DNA from: Nautilus pompilius
Lineage: Eukaryota; Mollusca; Cephalopoda; Nautilida; Nautilidae
Direction of reading: 5' to 3'
NCBI GenBank assembly: GCA_018389105.1
Contig: JACATO010001568.1
Coordinates: 1-64,000 of the forward strand
Length of the DNA: 64,000 nucleotides
The position numbers were made by a program, and so were the translations under genes. Positions 1-13,300 of the stretch are shown piece by piece (the first letter of the stretch is position 1; the number at the start of each line of letters is the position of its first letter). The notes under the pieces are model-generated. The model ran no database searches, was not told where the DNA came from, and saw only the letters and a list, made by a program, of their open reading frames with translations.

Positions 1-2410
1 GAGGTCCCAAGCTGATATAACAACACTACAGTGAACTACAGATTATGAAAGCTAACCAACTAACAGTAGAAATAAATGATTTATTTATTCCTTCACATAC
101 TTCATTTTAGTTTTATTTTATTTTATTTTTTAGATTGGTTACAGCTCTTGATTGTTTCTAAGCCTGTATTGGAAAACACGATACTTTCGGCCGTAAGGAC
201 GATGTTGAACTGGGCAGGTAATTAATTTGTGCTCAGTTAAATGCATATACATTTAGAGAGGTATTAAAGATGCCTTTATAAGTTTATAGTCATAAAATTT
301 TCCAAATATTTTATAACATTAACTTAACTTACTCCGAAAGAAGTATGGGTAAATTTTCTTTATAACAAATTTTGCTGAACTGCTTCTCAGTTGAGTCATG
401 TGATAACTACATCCATGTGCCTGACATTGAAATCCTGCCCAAGACGACAACCCGTCTTTATTATTTGTATAGTTCTAAATTTCTTATATACAAATGTAGG
501 TGGTTAAACTTTTATATGTCTGAATTGAATCATTTATTCAAACTTTGCAGAGAAAATACCTGGACTGTTTATGTTCATGTTGGTAAATGAATGTGATGTT
601 GAAACTGTGTATTTTTCCAAAGGTAAAGTCCAAGCATTTCCATCAATACAAGTCTAATTAACTATGAATGAACATGCTTACAATTCAAATTTTCTTCTTT
701 TAAGTTCAGAAGTACAAAATATTTTTTTTTTTAATTATAAGAACATAATGTAGCATGCATCTGACAAATAATTATTAAAGAAATACCATAGACGCTACGT
801 CGTTACCAGCTGTTAAACAGTTAGTTTGTGAAAAATCTCTTCTTTTTTTTTTTCAGTAGCCTTACAGTAATAGTCCAGAGATGCTGATATCTCTGAATTA
901 ACAGAGATGTAAGGGAGGTAACTGAATCTGAGTCAGCATGCACCCACACATGCAAATACAATCATATAGAAATTTGTGTTGGTTGCTTTTAGATAGATGC
1001 AATTTTGAAAAAAAAAAAAAATCTTTGACAATGCAGCACTGAAGTTAGATTTTCTGGGGTTTGAACTGAATATTTCAGAGAATTAGTTTTACAGCAGTTT
1101 TGATTTAAAAAAAACAAAACTTGTTGATGTCATGGTTAATTACTTGTGCTAATTAGTGAGGAAATATTGTGGTCATAGTGAAGAAAGTTATTGTACCAAA
1201 TGAATTTGGAAAGAAAAAGAAAGATCTCCAGGTTTGATGCGTCATTTGTGGAAAAAAACTAGATCTTTCATATTTAATATTTATCTCTGTTGGTGGGATA
1301 CAATTAATCACAAGAAAATATGGTGGTATCCTAGTGGGGAAAACTTTTGAAGTCCTATTACTGGTAGAACAAGTAAAAGAGTCTCATTTTTATACATTTT
1401 GTTGAAGCCACAAACTTTTAGGTAGAAAATAGTGAATAAAGTCTTTCCCCATAAATTTACATTGAATATTTATTGAATAATTAAGCAATGCATATGTAAA
1501 TGAAAATTTAAAATGTTTTAAATTAACAGCTGACTTTCCAAATGTAAGGAGAACTGATTGCACTTGATTAAGTTTTATTATAACTACTATAACCAATTTT
1601 AAAATGTTTCATTTGATGGATTTGTCAAAGAACTTTCTGTTAGAAGCAGACAGTACGTCTTAACTGAGGATCTGGTAGTTGAATGTTTTGGACAAATGAT
1701 TTGGAGGTGTTGCTAATTAGCAATCCATTTTGGATAAATGGTTTTAAATGATTGCTTCAGCAATAGGCACTTGTAGAAAACATTACACTTTTGACGTATG
1801 CTCATTGATGCTGGATGCTCTTACCTTGTTAGGTAGAACCCAGATTTATAATGCTGAGATTTATCCATCTCTGCTCGCATACTACTTTCCAAACCATGCG
1901 GGTAGTATCTTCCACATCATTGTGAATGATGTACTAAAATCCCAAGAAAATTAACTCAAGTTGCAGAGTCAGATGCTGTGCAGAGTTCCATGCACGACTG
2001 GATTATATTCTTCACATACATTTAGAATGGAACATCTTAAATTTAAGTAGAGAATGGCAGTGACATTTTTGGATGTAAATTTATCTATTGTTAACAAAAA
2101 CAAAATTCCCTAACACACAAAAGGAAAGCTCACAACCAGACCAACAGGATGCATAATGTATAGTGTGTGAATGGTAAGTATAATAGGTGAGGCAGGGGGG
2201 GGGGAATTATTTGATAAGCAAAGGAATAGACAAGTGATTGTTCAAGGCAGGTTTAAGATTTCTAATTAAAAAAAAATTCCATGATTTTTAACTCCAACTT
2301 TGAACAGAATCTGCCCAAAATCCTGACATTACCGATTTCCATTAACTGCCAGTCACATGGTTAAGTGAGGCAAAATCTTCATGACCAGACTAAAGAGAAA
2401 CAAACTTCTC
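1..2410. other. AT-rich non-genic stretch
   Basis: No coding region can be supported here. The sequence is AT-rich with short open frames that look like chance, several A/T homopolymers and a short dispersed repeat near 890-976 listed separately. It could be intron or intergenic DNA. Confidence 0.6.
886..976 (+). repeat. Short dispersed repeat, copy 1
   Basis: About 75 bases here, starting at AACAGAGATGTAAGGGAGG, recur almost unchanged near 6534-6607. Both copies contain GTAACTGAATCTG, CAGCATGCAC and ACACATGCAAATACAATCAT. The flanks of the two copies differ, so this is a dispersed fragment and not a large duplication. No family is recognised. Confidence 0.7.
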
Positions 2411-2416
2411 ATAGAT

Positions 2417-2520
2417 CAATGGTTCTTAACCTTTTTTGAGTCACGGACCCCTTTGAGAATCTGGTGAAAGCTATGGACCCCCTCTCTATAAAAATGCATA
2501 TAAGCACATAAACACAACAT
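2417..2520 (-). repeat. hAT-type terminal sequence
   Basis: CAATGGTTCTTAACCTTTT resembles the CAGNGGTTCT start of many hAT transposon ends. It is followed by a terminal-region sequence reading TGAGTCACGGACCCCTTTG. It sits about 180 bases beyond the C-terminal end of the minus-strand ZBED5-like transposase, so it is probably that element's 3' terminus. I could not find the matching inverted end upstream of the transposase, so the element is incomplete or too diverged. Confidence 0.6.
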
Positions 2521-2703
2521 TTTGCATACAATGAATATACTTTATTGAAAATTGATTGCCTCATACACAAAGTATAAAACAATCTTTACAAAGAATTATG
2601 TTTCTTACTCTTTTTCATGCATGCAAAAATTAATGGCCACCATGAAAAAAATGAAATACATCCAACTGGTGCAAATTAAACAAAAAAACAAAACTTTAAT
2701 TCG

Positions 2704-4436
2704 CCTCAAAAGTTCGTTTCAATGAAATTGTGGAGCGGTCTTTGACAAGGCAACACGCATGTCATGTCTGACATCCATTCGATTTCGACTTTTCGTTTTC
2801 ATGTGAACAAGTGCTGAAAACTCTGACTCTCAAAAGTATGTAGTAGCAAACGGAATCAGAGCACCCGTAGCCTGCTTTGCCAGACAAGAGTAGGCTTGTG
2901 TCAACGAACACCAGAATTCTCCAAGACTATTGGAGTTGAATTCATTACGTATCATTTCCTTTGTCTTCAGGTCAATGAGGTCATTTTTTGGCACGGTCTT
3001 CATCACTGATACAGTCTATGTCAGCAATGAGAGGATTATGAATCCATATTTCAACTTTAAGGTCACCTGAGCAGAAGTAACCTTTCCGAGAGTTCTGCAG
3101 TGTATCCAGATGTCTGCAGCTTTCTGCCTACAGAAAAATTGACAGGGCTTTTGTCACTCTCGATTCCATCCTGCAGAAGCACTTCCTCTAACATTGGAAA
3201 GTTTGCATAGTTGTCTGCCTTGAATCTCCTTGTCCACAGTGGCAGCTTGGCCAAAAGAACTTGCAGTCTTTCAGCAGCATCCATAATGGTGACTGCAGGG
3301 TCTTGAATCGAAAGATTCACCTCATTCACATGGCCAAAAATATCTGCCAAGTAAGCCAAGCCATGAATGAACTCCTCCCTGTCAAACTATTCTGAGAATG
3401 GGCTTTCTTTTTCTCTCAAAAAAAGTGAAACTTCTATCCAAGGTTCAATCAAGCGATTCAAGATTTTTCCTCTGGAAAGCCAGCGAACTTCTGTGTGGCA
3501 GAGAAGAACTTCATATGCTGCTCCCATTTCTTGACAAAACCTCTTGAAAACGTGATGGTTCAAAGCATTGTCTTTGATGAAGTTGACGACTTTCACGCCA
3601 GTAGACAAGACTTCTTTCAGGATTGCTGGCAGAGTCTTTGATGCCAATGCATGGCAATGTAGAAAACAATGGGTCACAATGACCTGAGGAGCTTCTTTCT
3701 TCACCAAAGCAGCAAAACCAGATATTTTGCCAAGCATCACAGGTGCTCCATCTGTGCACAGAGCACCAAGATTTTTCTTCCAGTTAAAGTTTTGCTTGGC
3801 AAAGAAACTATTCATTATTTCTAAGATGTCGATGGCCTTTGTAGTTTCCAAAAGGGGCTCACAAAATAGGAATTCTTTGATGGCACCAGTATGCATATAA
3901 CGGATGAAAACCAGGAGCTGGCTGCACTGAGAGACATAAGTAGTTTCATCCAGTTGCATGCTGAACGGAAATGGCGTAGCTGCCAATTCCTCCATTACTT
4001 GCTTGAAAACATTTTTAAAAATGTCAACAGTTCTGGAGTGGATGACGTTATTTGACAATGGCACCGCTTCACTTCCTCTGCTATAAGCCACAAACCAGCT
4101 CGATCATTTCCAGGGCACATGGCTTTACCAAGGTCTCTCCAATCATATGTGGCTTCTTTTGTGTCGGGGCAAATCCAATTTTTGTAAAGTTCCAGCTTTC
4201 TCAAATCAAGTCGCCTTCGCACGAAAAAGATCAACACTGTCCGGTGTATTTTCATGGTGGACAGATGTGAGATGCTCCTTCAGCTTTTTTGGCTTCATGC
4301 TTCCATTGGCAAAAACTTTGCCACACAGGAAACACTGCGGCTTTTGTGTCCCATCATGTTCAGCGATGAAAGTAAACCAAAAGATACGTATGCTTCGTTG
4401 TACTTCCTTTTCTTTGACATTTCCAACTTGAGCTAG
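2704..4436 (-). pseudogene. hAT transposase pseudogene, ZBED5/SCAND3-like
   Basis: This decayed minus-strand reading frame is the hAT-type transposase seen in domesticated proteins such as ZBED5. It starts with MSKKRKYNEAYVSFG near 4420. After a one-base frameshift it has a BED-type zinc finger (CFLCGKVF, then KEHLTSVH). The catalytic core spans about 4091-3387 and contains LDETT and CTDGAPVMLG, with RWLSRG further on. The C-terminal hAT dimerisation region lies near 2700-2850 (SEFSALVHMKTKSRNR). Breaks include the early frameshift, a further shift near 4080, another near 3390 and a shift at an A-run near 3000. An in-frame TGA also stands where the family has Cys before ESEF. The longest open segment is 234 codons. 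A hAT end lies just downstream. It is a dead transposon copy, not a working gene. Confidence 0.93.
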
Positions 4437-7400
4437 TCCAGCAAAACAAAGAAATGTGATGTAATTTATATGGAAAGCAGTTATTTTAAGCCTTTACTGG
4501 ATTTTGACATGCAAAAATGTAACCATAGCATAGGTAATTGAATATATTTAGGAAAAAGCATGTATCTGAAGAACCCTCAGTTAAACCTGAACAGTATATG
4601 AGAAGATTCCTAAGTCGTGATAAACCATGAAAATGAGAAATAAGCACTTAATATTGAGTGGCACAAGGTGGTGTTTGCGTAGTCGACGATGCTACCAATT
4701 TGAATGTCAGGGAGAATGCCGACATCTACTCGCTCTTCATGATTGTTCCCTCATCAGCCAATTAACATTTTGTTTCTAAAAATAATAATCTCATAATGCG
4801 CAGTAACCAGTCAGTATCCTTCATCTGGAGCGAAGTCTCCAAGAATTTATAGCAGAAGTTTGTGGAATGGCAGATACAGCTGGACAGTGTAAATGTCTAC
4901 CTGCCAAACAATAGCCAAAAAGTGGACAAAGCAAATTGACAGTGCTTTGATAGCAAGCCTACAATTCCCATGGCGTAGGACCCTTGTGGACCCTACAACA
5001 ATAACAACAACAGCACACAATGACCAAAACCTGGCCCTACATCTCTGTCCAGCCCCACCCTACCATAATAATAACAACCCTCACCGCAGCTTTCCATTGG
5101 TCAATGTCCACTCAGCAACTCCAGGTAACAATAACATGAACTGTCTAAAGTAAAGCTAAATAGCAAGATATATCACTGCTTGAGGATAAGGCAACTTTAA
5201 CAACATAGTAACTTTAATCTTGTCTTTGCCCTTTTCCTGCTGATGATTTTTTGTTGTACATCTTTCAGGATGCCATTGTGAAATTGAATACCTGAAGGAA
5301 CCCAAGAAGTGAGTTGTTTAGTGGATTTGTGATTTTTATTTTGCTAGTTTTAATGTTTTTTAAAGACAGAAATAGAGGAAGGGTGATGGATAAACTTTGG
5401 TTCTCTGGTAGTTTTTACTGTTCTTGGAAAGAAAGGAGATTCGATTGACTGAACAGGTTATAAACATATCGTGTGCAGTAAAAATTAATGTTTCTCATTT
5501 AAAAAACCAAAAATTGTTTTCATGGTTTTTTGACATTTTAAATTTAGCTCTGGAGAAACATTGATCTGATTTTAAGGAATTGATTTCCTGTGAGTGTGTG
5601 TGTGTATTTTGTTGTTTGTTGTTTTTCCAGCTGAAAGAAAATCTGTAAGCTGACAAAACTAAGTATAAAGAATGGAAAAATCCACAGGAACAGTTTGAGG
5701 TAAGTTTGAAACCTTCGCTTAGAGACTCTGCTGTCTTTCTCTCTTCATAGTGTGAGCAGATGCTGCCATACATTATTTTGAGTAAATTCATTCCCACAGA
5801 CACCTTTGGGAGACCCTTACAGCAGATTAGAATTGAACCTAAATTTTATTTTTTTTTACCTCTCAAATTACTGAATAGAATTTTATTGTTTATGAGAATT
5901 TTATCTGTGGTGTTTTTTTGTGTTTAACATTTTTTGGAGTTTTTAATCACCATTTAAGGGAGCTAATTTTTATTATGTTTCAGCAACGTTTTATGTTGCT
6001 GTCTTCAGGATTCTCTTTTTGTCAACATTTCTTGTGTCTATAATCTCATTTTTTCATTGAATTTGGTGGACTAATGACCATTTAAAGTTAAGCAGGTGTA
6101 GCTACCAATATTTTTTTGAGTTATAAGTTGAAGTGGTGTATAAGTCGATAGTACAACCATACTTCTGTACAGTAATAATAGTATAAAATTTCTGTTAGGG
6201 TTACAAAGCAGCTTTGGTGGATAACATCAGAGAGAGAGATTTGGGGAAGGAAAGAGTTTTAGGTGGTAAAGAAACAGAATGAAGGCAAATAAAGAAGCCT
6301 CAATCCGTATGGAACACAGTTTGATAGAAATTTTATCTATCAAATAAAAAGTTGAATCACAGGTATGGTGCTACAAGTTATGTAAACCCCTTAGAAATAG
6401 TTCTTATAAATTAGTAGTATAGCGGTATAACCATTTAGACTGCGTTGGTTTTGTGCATTCGTGTAGTGATAGAAAAACCGTCTTTGTTTACAAATTATCC
6501 TCAGAGTAGACTGAAGACAACTGGGCCTTCCAGGTCAACAGAGATCTAAGGGAGGTAACTGAATCTGGGTCAGCATGCACTCACACATGCAAATACAATC
6601 ATGTATAAATTCCCCCCATGGTACTTAAGTGTCCCATGTTTCCAGTATCATGATTTCATCCGTATATGTCAAGTGGAGTATAAGTTGATGATCAGGCCCT
6701 TGTAGAAAAAAGTATCAACTTATATGCCCAAAATACAGTACTTAAAAATGAGTTACATTTGAGGAAAATGGAGTTATAGACACATCTACATATATTACTG
6801 TGTAAGCTGGTGATCATATTATTACATACAATTTGTTTGTTAATTTGTCAGTAATATTAGGATTCGCCACAGTATGAGTTTCTAATCTAAACTGGCTGTC
6901 AGAAGTTATAACAATTAATTTTATGGTTTTCAACAGTTTTGTTTATTAATAGCTGGCATGACGTCTCTTATCTGTAATTAGTATAAACATAGAATTGATA
7001 TTGGGTTCTTTGATAGGCAGAGACATAGAATAACTCCAACATCAAAAGAGCTGAATAGAATTGCATTTCATTGGAGAACTTGGTGGTAAACTGATTTTTG
7101 AAATGTAGGTTTAAATAGTATGATATCAGTGGAAAGTTAATTAATTTTGTGGGCATGTTGTTTGTAGTGATCTTGTGGAAGAACTAAGATCTTTCTGTTT
7201 TGGCAGATTGTCCTCACTTTTTAACATCCATCCCTCCCTTTTTAGTTGAACCTACCTGGGTGAGTCAGGTCATGAACTTTTCACTGACCAAAAAGTTTTG
7301 CAGCAGCAGATATTTTGACATATCTGCAGTATCTATTTCTTCTGTATAATTTTCTTTTCAGAAAAAGCTTGACAATCTCTTGTCCATACAAGCCAACAGC

Positions 7401-9713
7401 AATACACATACAAATGACATTGGTAAGATTTGCTGTATCAAACTCAGCCTCCTTTGATAAATCTGATTTGTTCAGAAACCTTTTAGTTGACTGCATGAAA
7501 TTCCATGTGTATTAACAGCAATCATCTGGAAACTGGGCAATGTCTGGATTGTACCAAACAGAAACTAGCCTGAGATTGTTCAGTTTCCATTTGCTTTCAT
7601 TGAATGGAAACTCAATATTTCATGCAGTGCTTTTTCTAAAGATTTTAAAAAATGTTGTTTTCTTTCTGAAACTAGTTCACAGTTGATAGGGTATAGTATA
7701 GTTTAGTATATATAAAGAATGAGGGGGGTCTTGAACTAAATTAGGTTTATCAATTTGAGTAAAATATTATTTGTTTAGAACAGTTTACTGAAAATGAATA
7801 ATAGTTTCATTACTGTTGTTTCTAAATAAGAAAGAAAAAATATCTCCTCCTCATATCAAGTTATCAAAAATCTAAATTAAATTATTGATTTACATTTTCT
7901 GCATAGAAGCAGTTTCTTTCTCTTTTCCTCTTTCCTGTAGGGTTTGTGTGCAGATGGCCAACCTGGTAAATTATTATTGTTTGTTTTTTCAAATGGAAAA
8001 TGTTTGTGGGTAATTAAGCGTATGCATTATCCACCTCATCTTGTCAAGAGGTCCAGCCAAATACAGCCATTCTGAAAAGTTTTAGACTCCTGCCCTGTGA
8101 TGTTATAGTTAAACTAATGTTAACTAGTAAAAGGTATGCTTGCTTTATCTACTGCAGGCAGAAATATCTCCCTGTATATGAATTTTAAAAAAAACAGGAA
8201 ATGTGGCAAAACAAACTGTTATATTTCCTTTTTAGAAAAATATTCTGGTGAAAGGAAATTGAAGAGCTTCAGAAAAATATTACAAATGAATTTCAAGGCA
8301 CTTTTGCTTTTTGTTGTTTTTAACTTGTGGCTATTTGTTTGGGTACCTTCTGGTTTTTGTATACATTAGTGGAGAGATTTTCATCTTGTAGTTACAGGGT
8401 GCTCGTGTGTTTGGTTTTATACAGATTGAGATAAATAGACGGAGGGTTGGATTAAAGACCTGAAGTCTCTCCTCCCTCAAAAAAAAAAAAACTCTATTAT
8501 TACTCTACATTGCACCCAAAGCACCTGCCCTGGGGAAGTTTTGCAGGAACAGTTTTTTTTAAAAAATTAATTTACTAATTTCTGATATTGTCTTTTTTTA
8601 TTTTTATCAATAATGGAACTCTTTACTAGAAAAACTTCACAGACCTCAGTCAAACTACCAGACATATGCTGGTGGCCATAATTGTCACATAACCTTATTT
8701 TTAAAAACAAATATTTTGTTTATTTCTTGTTACAGGGTGAAAATGCACAGTTTCAATATTTGTAGGGTCTCTGTACATTCTCTCTTAATGTAGTAATCTC
8801 TTGTGAAGTTGATTGTGCAGTAATAAAGCAGTACTATTGTTTTGACTTTTATTTAACAAAATAAATCTATAAATAATAAATCAGAAACAAAAGAAATGCC
8901 ATGCATAATAAAATGTATGCACTAGTATACACCAGTAGAATAAAAGGGCAAAGTTCCCTGTAAAGCTGAAAACATTCAAAGTCAGCAGGATCTTGGGTGA
9001 GGTGATAAGATGTCTTAGAAAAGGTTTTAGGACATTTAACCATTTTTTATTAGTAATAGTCTGATTTATGGACAAAGGTGTTTTCCTTGTGGCACAATTG
9101 AAATTTTAAAAATTTCTGATAAGGATTGTATAATGATAAATAATTTCTCTGAGAGTTCCTGTAATGTTATGTGCTGAAATAAATGTTATTGGTTAGGCAT
9201 TAGTAGTGCTAGTAGCTATTTAGTAGTCTCCACCTGAACAAATACCGGAAGCAGAACAGTATAAATATTTGTAGAAACAGACTAGCTGAGGTTTTTTGTT
9301 TAAAGAGAGTTTAAAGCTTCCTGCTCTGCTGACTTAAAATAATCATTTTACTTTTATCACTGAAAATCTACTGCAGATAAGGAATTCATTTCAGATTGTG
9401 CTTTATTGATAAAATTCAGTGACTTGCCATATTAGTTTAGCAGCTGCCATAAATGTATGTATATTTAGAGACAAAATTTACATATTTGAGGTGTGTATTT
9501 GACATCTAGATGGCAAGCTACGTAGTTAGTAACTTTAATTCTACATAACTCCTATTTGTAAAGTGAAGTATGTTGAGGTTGTGGTGAAGTTAGAATTATC
9601 GCTTGCAGAGTATGAGTTTTGTTCTTGAGCAAACCTGCCAATGTTGGTTTATACTGTTAGGTTTGTGTCAGGCTGCCTCAGAAGCTATACTGATGTTCTG
9701 CTCTGTATTGCAG
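4437..9713. other. AT-rich stretch, no supported gene
   Basis: No gene can be supported. Bases 4970-5150 are rich in CAA/TAA-type simple repeats after a SINE-like CCCATGGCGTAGGACCC. A TKYKEWKNPQEQFE reading ends at a good donor (GAG then GTAAGT at 5700), but stop codons upstream prevent a convincing exon. The second copy of the 75-base dispersed repeat lies at 6534-6607. The remainder shows only chance-length frames. Confidence 0.5.
6534..6607 (+). repeat. Short dispersed repeat, copy 2
   Basis: This is the partner of the repeat near 886-976, differing by a handful of substitutions (GATGTAAGG versus GATCTAAGG, GAGTCAG versus GGGTCAG). Both are in the same orientation, 5.6 kb apart. Confidence 0.7.
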
Positions 9714-9789
9714 GTTCCACCACAAACTTCAAAGCACGTTGAATGAATTTCAGAGCAAGTTAACAGAGATGGAAGACTTACAGATGGAG
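9714..9789 (+). CDS. Candidate coiled-coil exon A
   Basis: A 76-base open block is bounded by a polypyrimidine acceptor (TGCTCTGTATTGCAG) and a GAG|GTTTGT donor. Reading with the first base completing a codon gives FHHKLQSTLNEFQSKLTEME and then DLQME, a heptad-like amphipathic pattern. It ends in phase 0, which matches the start phase of the next candidate exon at 10243. The family is unknown; it could be part of a host coiled-coil gene whose other exons I cannot join. This is one of few places in the window that behave like spliced host coding sequence. Both splice sites are predicted by eye only. Confidence 0.4.
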
Positions 9790-10242
9790 GTTTGTTACCG
9801 TTGTGATTTATTTTAGTTTCTTCATAGAAAGGTATCTGGTACTGATTGACACATTGCTGCTCTAAGGGGCAATAAGAAACAACCAAATTTAACTGGGCAG
9901 ACTCAAATTTGTTAATTGTTTTGGATAAACTTTTGTTTTAGATTTTCAGCTGAGCCCTATCCTTCCTTTCTTAGCTTTGCTTTTGTGGTTTAGTGATGCA
10001 AACAGTTTGTTGCCTACACATTAATACCATCTTGGGTTTATAGTACAGAATATGTCCTGGGTTTATAGTGTAAACAGGGTCTTTCCTATACTTACAGTGC
10101 AGACTCTGTGGTATCTTTGATTGTAGGTATGGAGCAGAATGTTGTTGTTTATCAAAGTACTACTATTCATTCTCTCCTTTAAATAGTTTCTTCTCTCTTA
10201 CCTGAAGTATAGTTTTGGTTTTTTCACCTTGTCATATTTCAG

Positions 10243-10345
10243 CTTGAGCTCAGGCAAGGGACACCGATCAGTAAGGCAGATCATTTGCAGGAAATGGAAT
10301 CCAAGCTGCTGCTAGATCTGGGCAAGTTAGACACAGGAAGCCAAA
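10243..10345 (+). CDS. Candidate coiled-coil exon B
   Basis: This 103-base open block is flanked by a TCATATTTCAG acceptor and a consensus GTGAGT donor. In the phase inherited from the candidate exon at 9714-9789 it reads LELRQGTPISKADHLQEMES and then KLLLDLGKLDTGSQ. It is rich in Leu, Glu and Lys in a coiled-coil spacing and ends in phase 1. I do not recognise the protein. A later candidate at 14415 would stop shortly after joining in this phase, so the downstream structure is unresolved. Confidence 0.42.
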
Positions 10346-13300
10346 GTGAGTCTCACCTATACCCAAAGTATCTGCTCTTGTTTGCCTCCTCCATATGTAG
10401 CTTTTAGATTTTATCTTAATCTCTCTAGCTTTGTTGAAGCCTCTCAATTTAAATCCTTTCCTGTAAGTTATATCCTCTTCTAAAAAAAAAAAATTATTTA
10501 TATACTAATTAGTATTGAAAGGAAAATAAATCATCAGGTCAGGAACACCGAATTCTGAGAAATTAGCAGACTTTACTTATTCCAGAACTAAAATATTTCT
10601 CGTTAATAACTTATCTCAGTAATTATAAATTGTTGCTTAAATAATTGTCAGATGTTGCCAGAGGACGGTTAACAAAGTGAAGAATTGGATAAATGGTTTC
10701 TCTCTGAAGTTTCCATTATACAGTTGTTGAGGACAAGTATGGGCATTATTAGTTGAGAAATGTTTTCACTTTTATGTTGTGGATGAACCAACCTACCATT
10801 TTTCCAGGCTGGATTATTCATGATTTAAAATATTCAGACAGCTTTGTTGATCTGGGGGTCGTGGGGATGCTAATTATCTAACTCAAACATTGTGCTCTGT
10901 GGTTCATAAAATATTTCAAACCTGCATCTGTCATATTCTTTCTTTGTGTGTTAAGGATAGAGCACAAAAACTGTCCACGCCTTTCCATTTATCGTACACT
11001 TTTCTTTTGGTTGTTGTTATGGTAGGTAATGTTTTTTGATTTGAGTAAGTTGGAACAAAAAACTGCATGGCATTCCAACCAAAATCAGGCTTCCAAATTT
11101 CTGATAACATGAAAATATTTGTGTGCTAATCAGTATTAGAGATCCAGAAATTATTTTCTCATTGAGGATCTTGTTCCATTAAATCAGAAGACAAACTTAA
11201 ATATTAACATTTCATCCAGGTACATCAAGTTTGCATGTAGTCTGTCTCTATATACATACAAGGGGAACCCCAAAAGAAATATCTATTTATTTTGTGAGGA
11301 ATGGTAAGTGGTATGGTAATAAAGATCATACACACAATGTTTTTTATATATCTTGCCACTATTCTGGAAGTTTTATTTCTTTTTATTTGCCAGGAAATAA
11401 CATATTACAGAGCAGTTTAAAATGGTGTTGATCCATATGTTAAATGGGATTAGTAATTGAGCCTCTCACAGCTGAGTAGATTTCACTGATTGAGGTTCTT
11501 CATTGTGTGATGATGAATGTGCATGGACACTTATGCATTGATGATATTGCTGTGAGGTTAGGGTTTGAATTGTGTGAAAAGTGGAGAAATAGAACTCTAA
11601 CTTAGACCTTGCTGTGGGAAACTGGCAGGAGCTGTCAATGGAGACAGTACACAGAAGGTTGAACTGATTTGGCAAACGGACACAGAGTTGAGTGAGAGTT
11701 AGCCCGTAAAGATGATTATTGATAACCTTGATTAATGTAAAGCTTTTGCATGGTGGGCTCGCATAAGCCTCAGAACATTAGGGACTAGTGGACAGTGTGA
11801 GAATGTTGAGAAATTCTGTTCACCAGTAGTTGCTCAATAAAGGCAACATTTCAATATAATGATTCTGACTGGCTCCACATTGGCAGTCAGTCTGTAGATT
11901 AAGATGGCGACTTGAATGAATGAAATTTTTCTCTCAATATGTTTTTTGACTGGCACTAAATTTAAAGTTATGAAAACCTGTTTCTTTTACTGATTGATTT
12001 TCATGAATAAAAAGGATAAATATTTGGACATAAAAACATTTAAAAATAAAAATTTCTCTTTCAACATGTAAACAAAGAGAATGTTCAGAAGAGATATTCA
12101 CTGATAAGAAAATTGGCTAGAAAGTATCAATTTAAAGGTAAAAAATTAAATGCTCGTGTTGTTGTTGTGGACATGCTAACAAATCTGAAATTTTGAACAA
12201 ATTAAACAACCCAAGCCAATTATTGTCACTTGGTAAATGTTTTTTTTAAAAAAGAGAATGAAAATGTACCTACATTTTATCACTAAAAGAATGGTAAGGT
12301 GTGTGACGAATCTAGTTGAATTGTTTCTGTATTTTGACATTTAAGAATATCAACAGACACATAAATCTAAATGTCCAGATGGTGGTTTGATTTGAGCAAA
12401 GACATAACTTCAAACCAAATGGAAATTTTTTGACTAATCCTCGACTAGGCTTTGTTTGAAAATCTATTTCGTTTAATGTACTGCTGCTGATGGTTTTGTT
12501 AAAATTTGAATTTTGTTTTCTTTAATCTAATACTAATGTGCATGTGTATACCTCAGCTACATTTATCACATATTTGTGTAGCTTGAAACTACAATGATCC
12601 AGCTTTCCAGATAGAGTGCTTTTGATACTTCATTGGTGATATACATGGTGTAAGTGAAAAATCTATCATTGGCTCCTTCCTTTCTTCAAAAAATGAATTT
12701 GCCTGAACAGTTTAGTTTGTATTAGATGCAATTATATAGGTTTTAGCACTATTGAAAATGATGTTTTATCAAAATTTGACACACTCTGTATGCCAACCAG
12801 AATAATGAAGAACTGTTTTTGGATCTGCATTCCATTAGAAATCTTGGCCGGTGGAGCAGATGGTTGGTCCTGATTGGACTACTATAGCAGTTTTTCAAAA
12901 CTTTTGCAGAATCTTACTGATTGAACTAACACTTTATAAGACATAATTTTTCCAGGACTATGTTTAAATCAGTGTCAGGAACGTTTCCTGAAATATCACC
13001 ACTTGAAAATTACTGTACAATTAGCAACACCCACCAAAAAAGACTTCGTACATATCTGGCATCTGTACACCAGGAATATTATTATACTTTTTCAGTATTC
13101 AGTACAATAAAATTGTACACCAAATATAGCACACAAGCAATTATTGTTCAGGAAAGTTCACATTTTGATGGCTTTTTTATTTTCCACTGTTTTTAGTGAT
13201 GCTCAGCTACTATGCATCAAGTGCATAACTTCTCTCGGACTTCAGATATTGGTTCCTAGGTTGGACACATCTGTCAAATAGAGACATTTTTTGGAACTAT

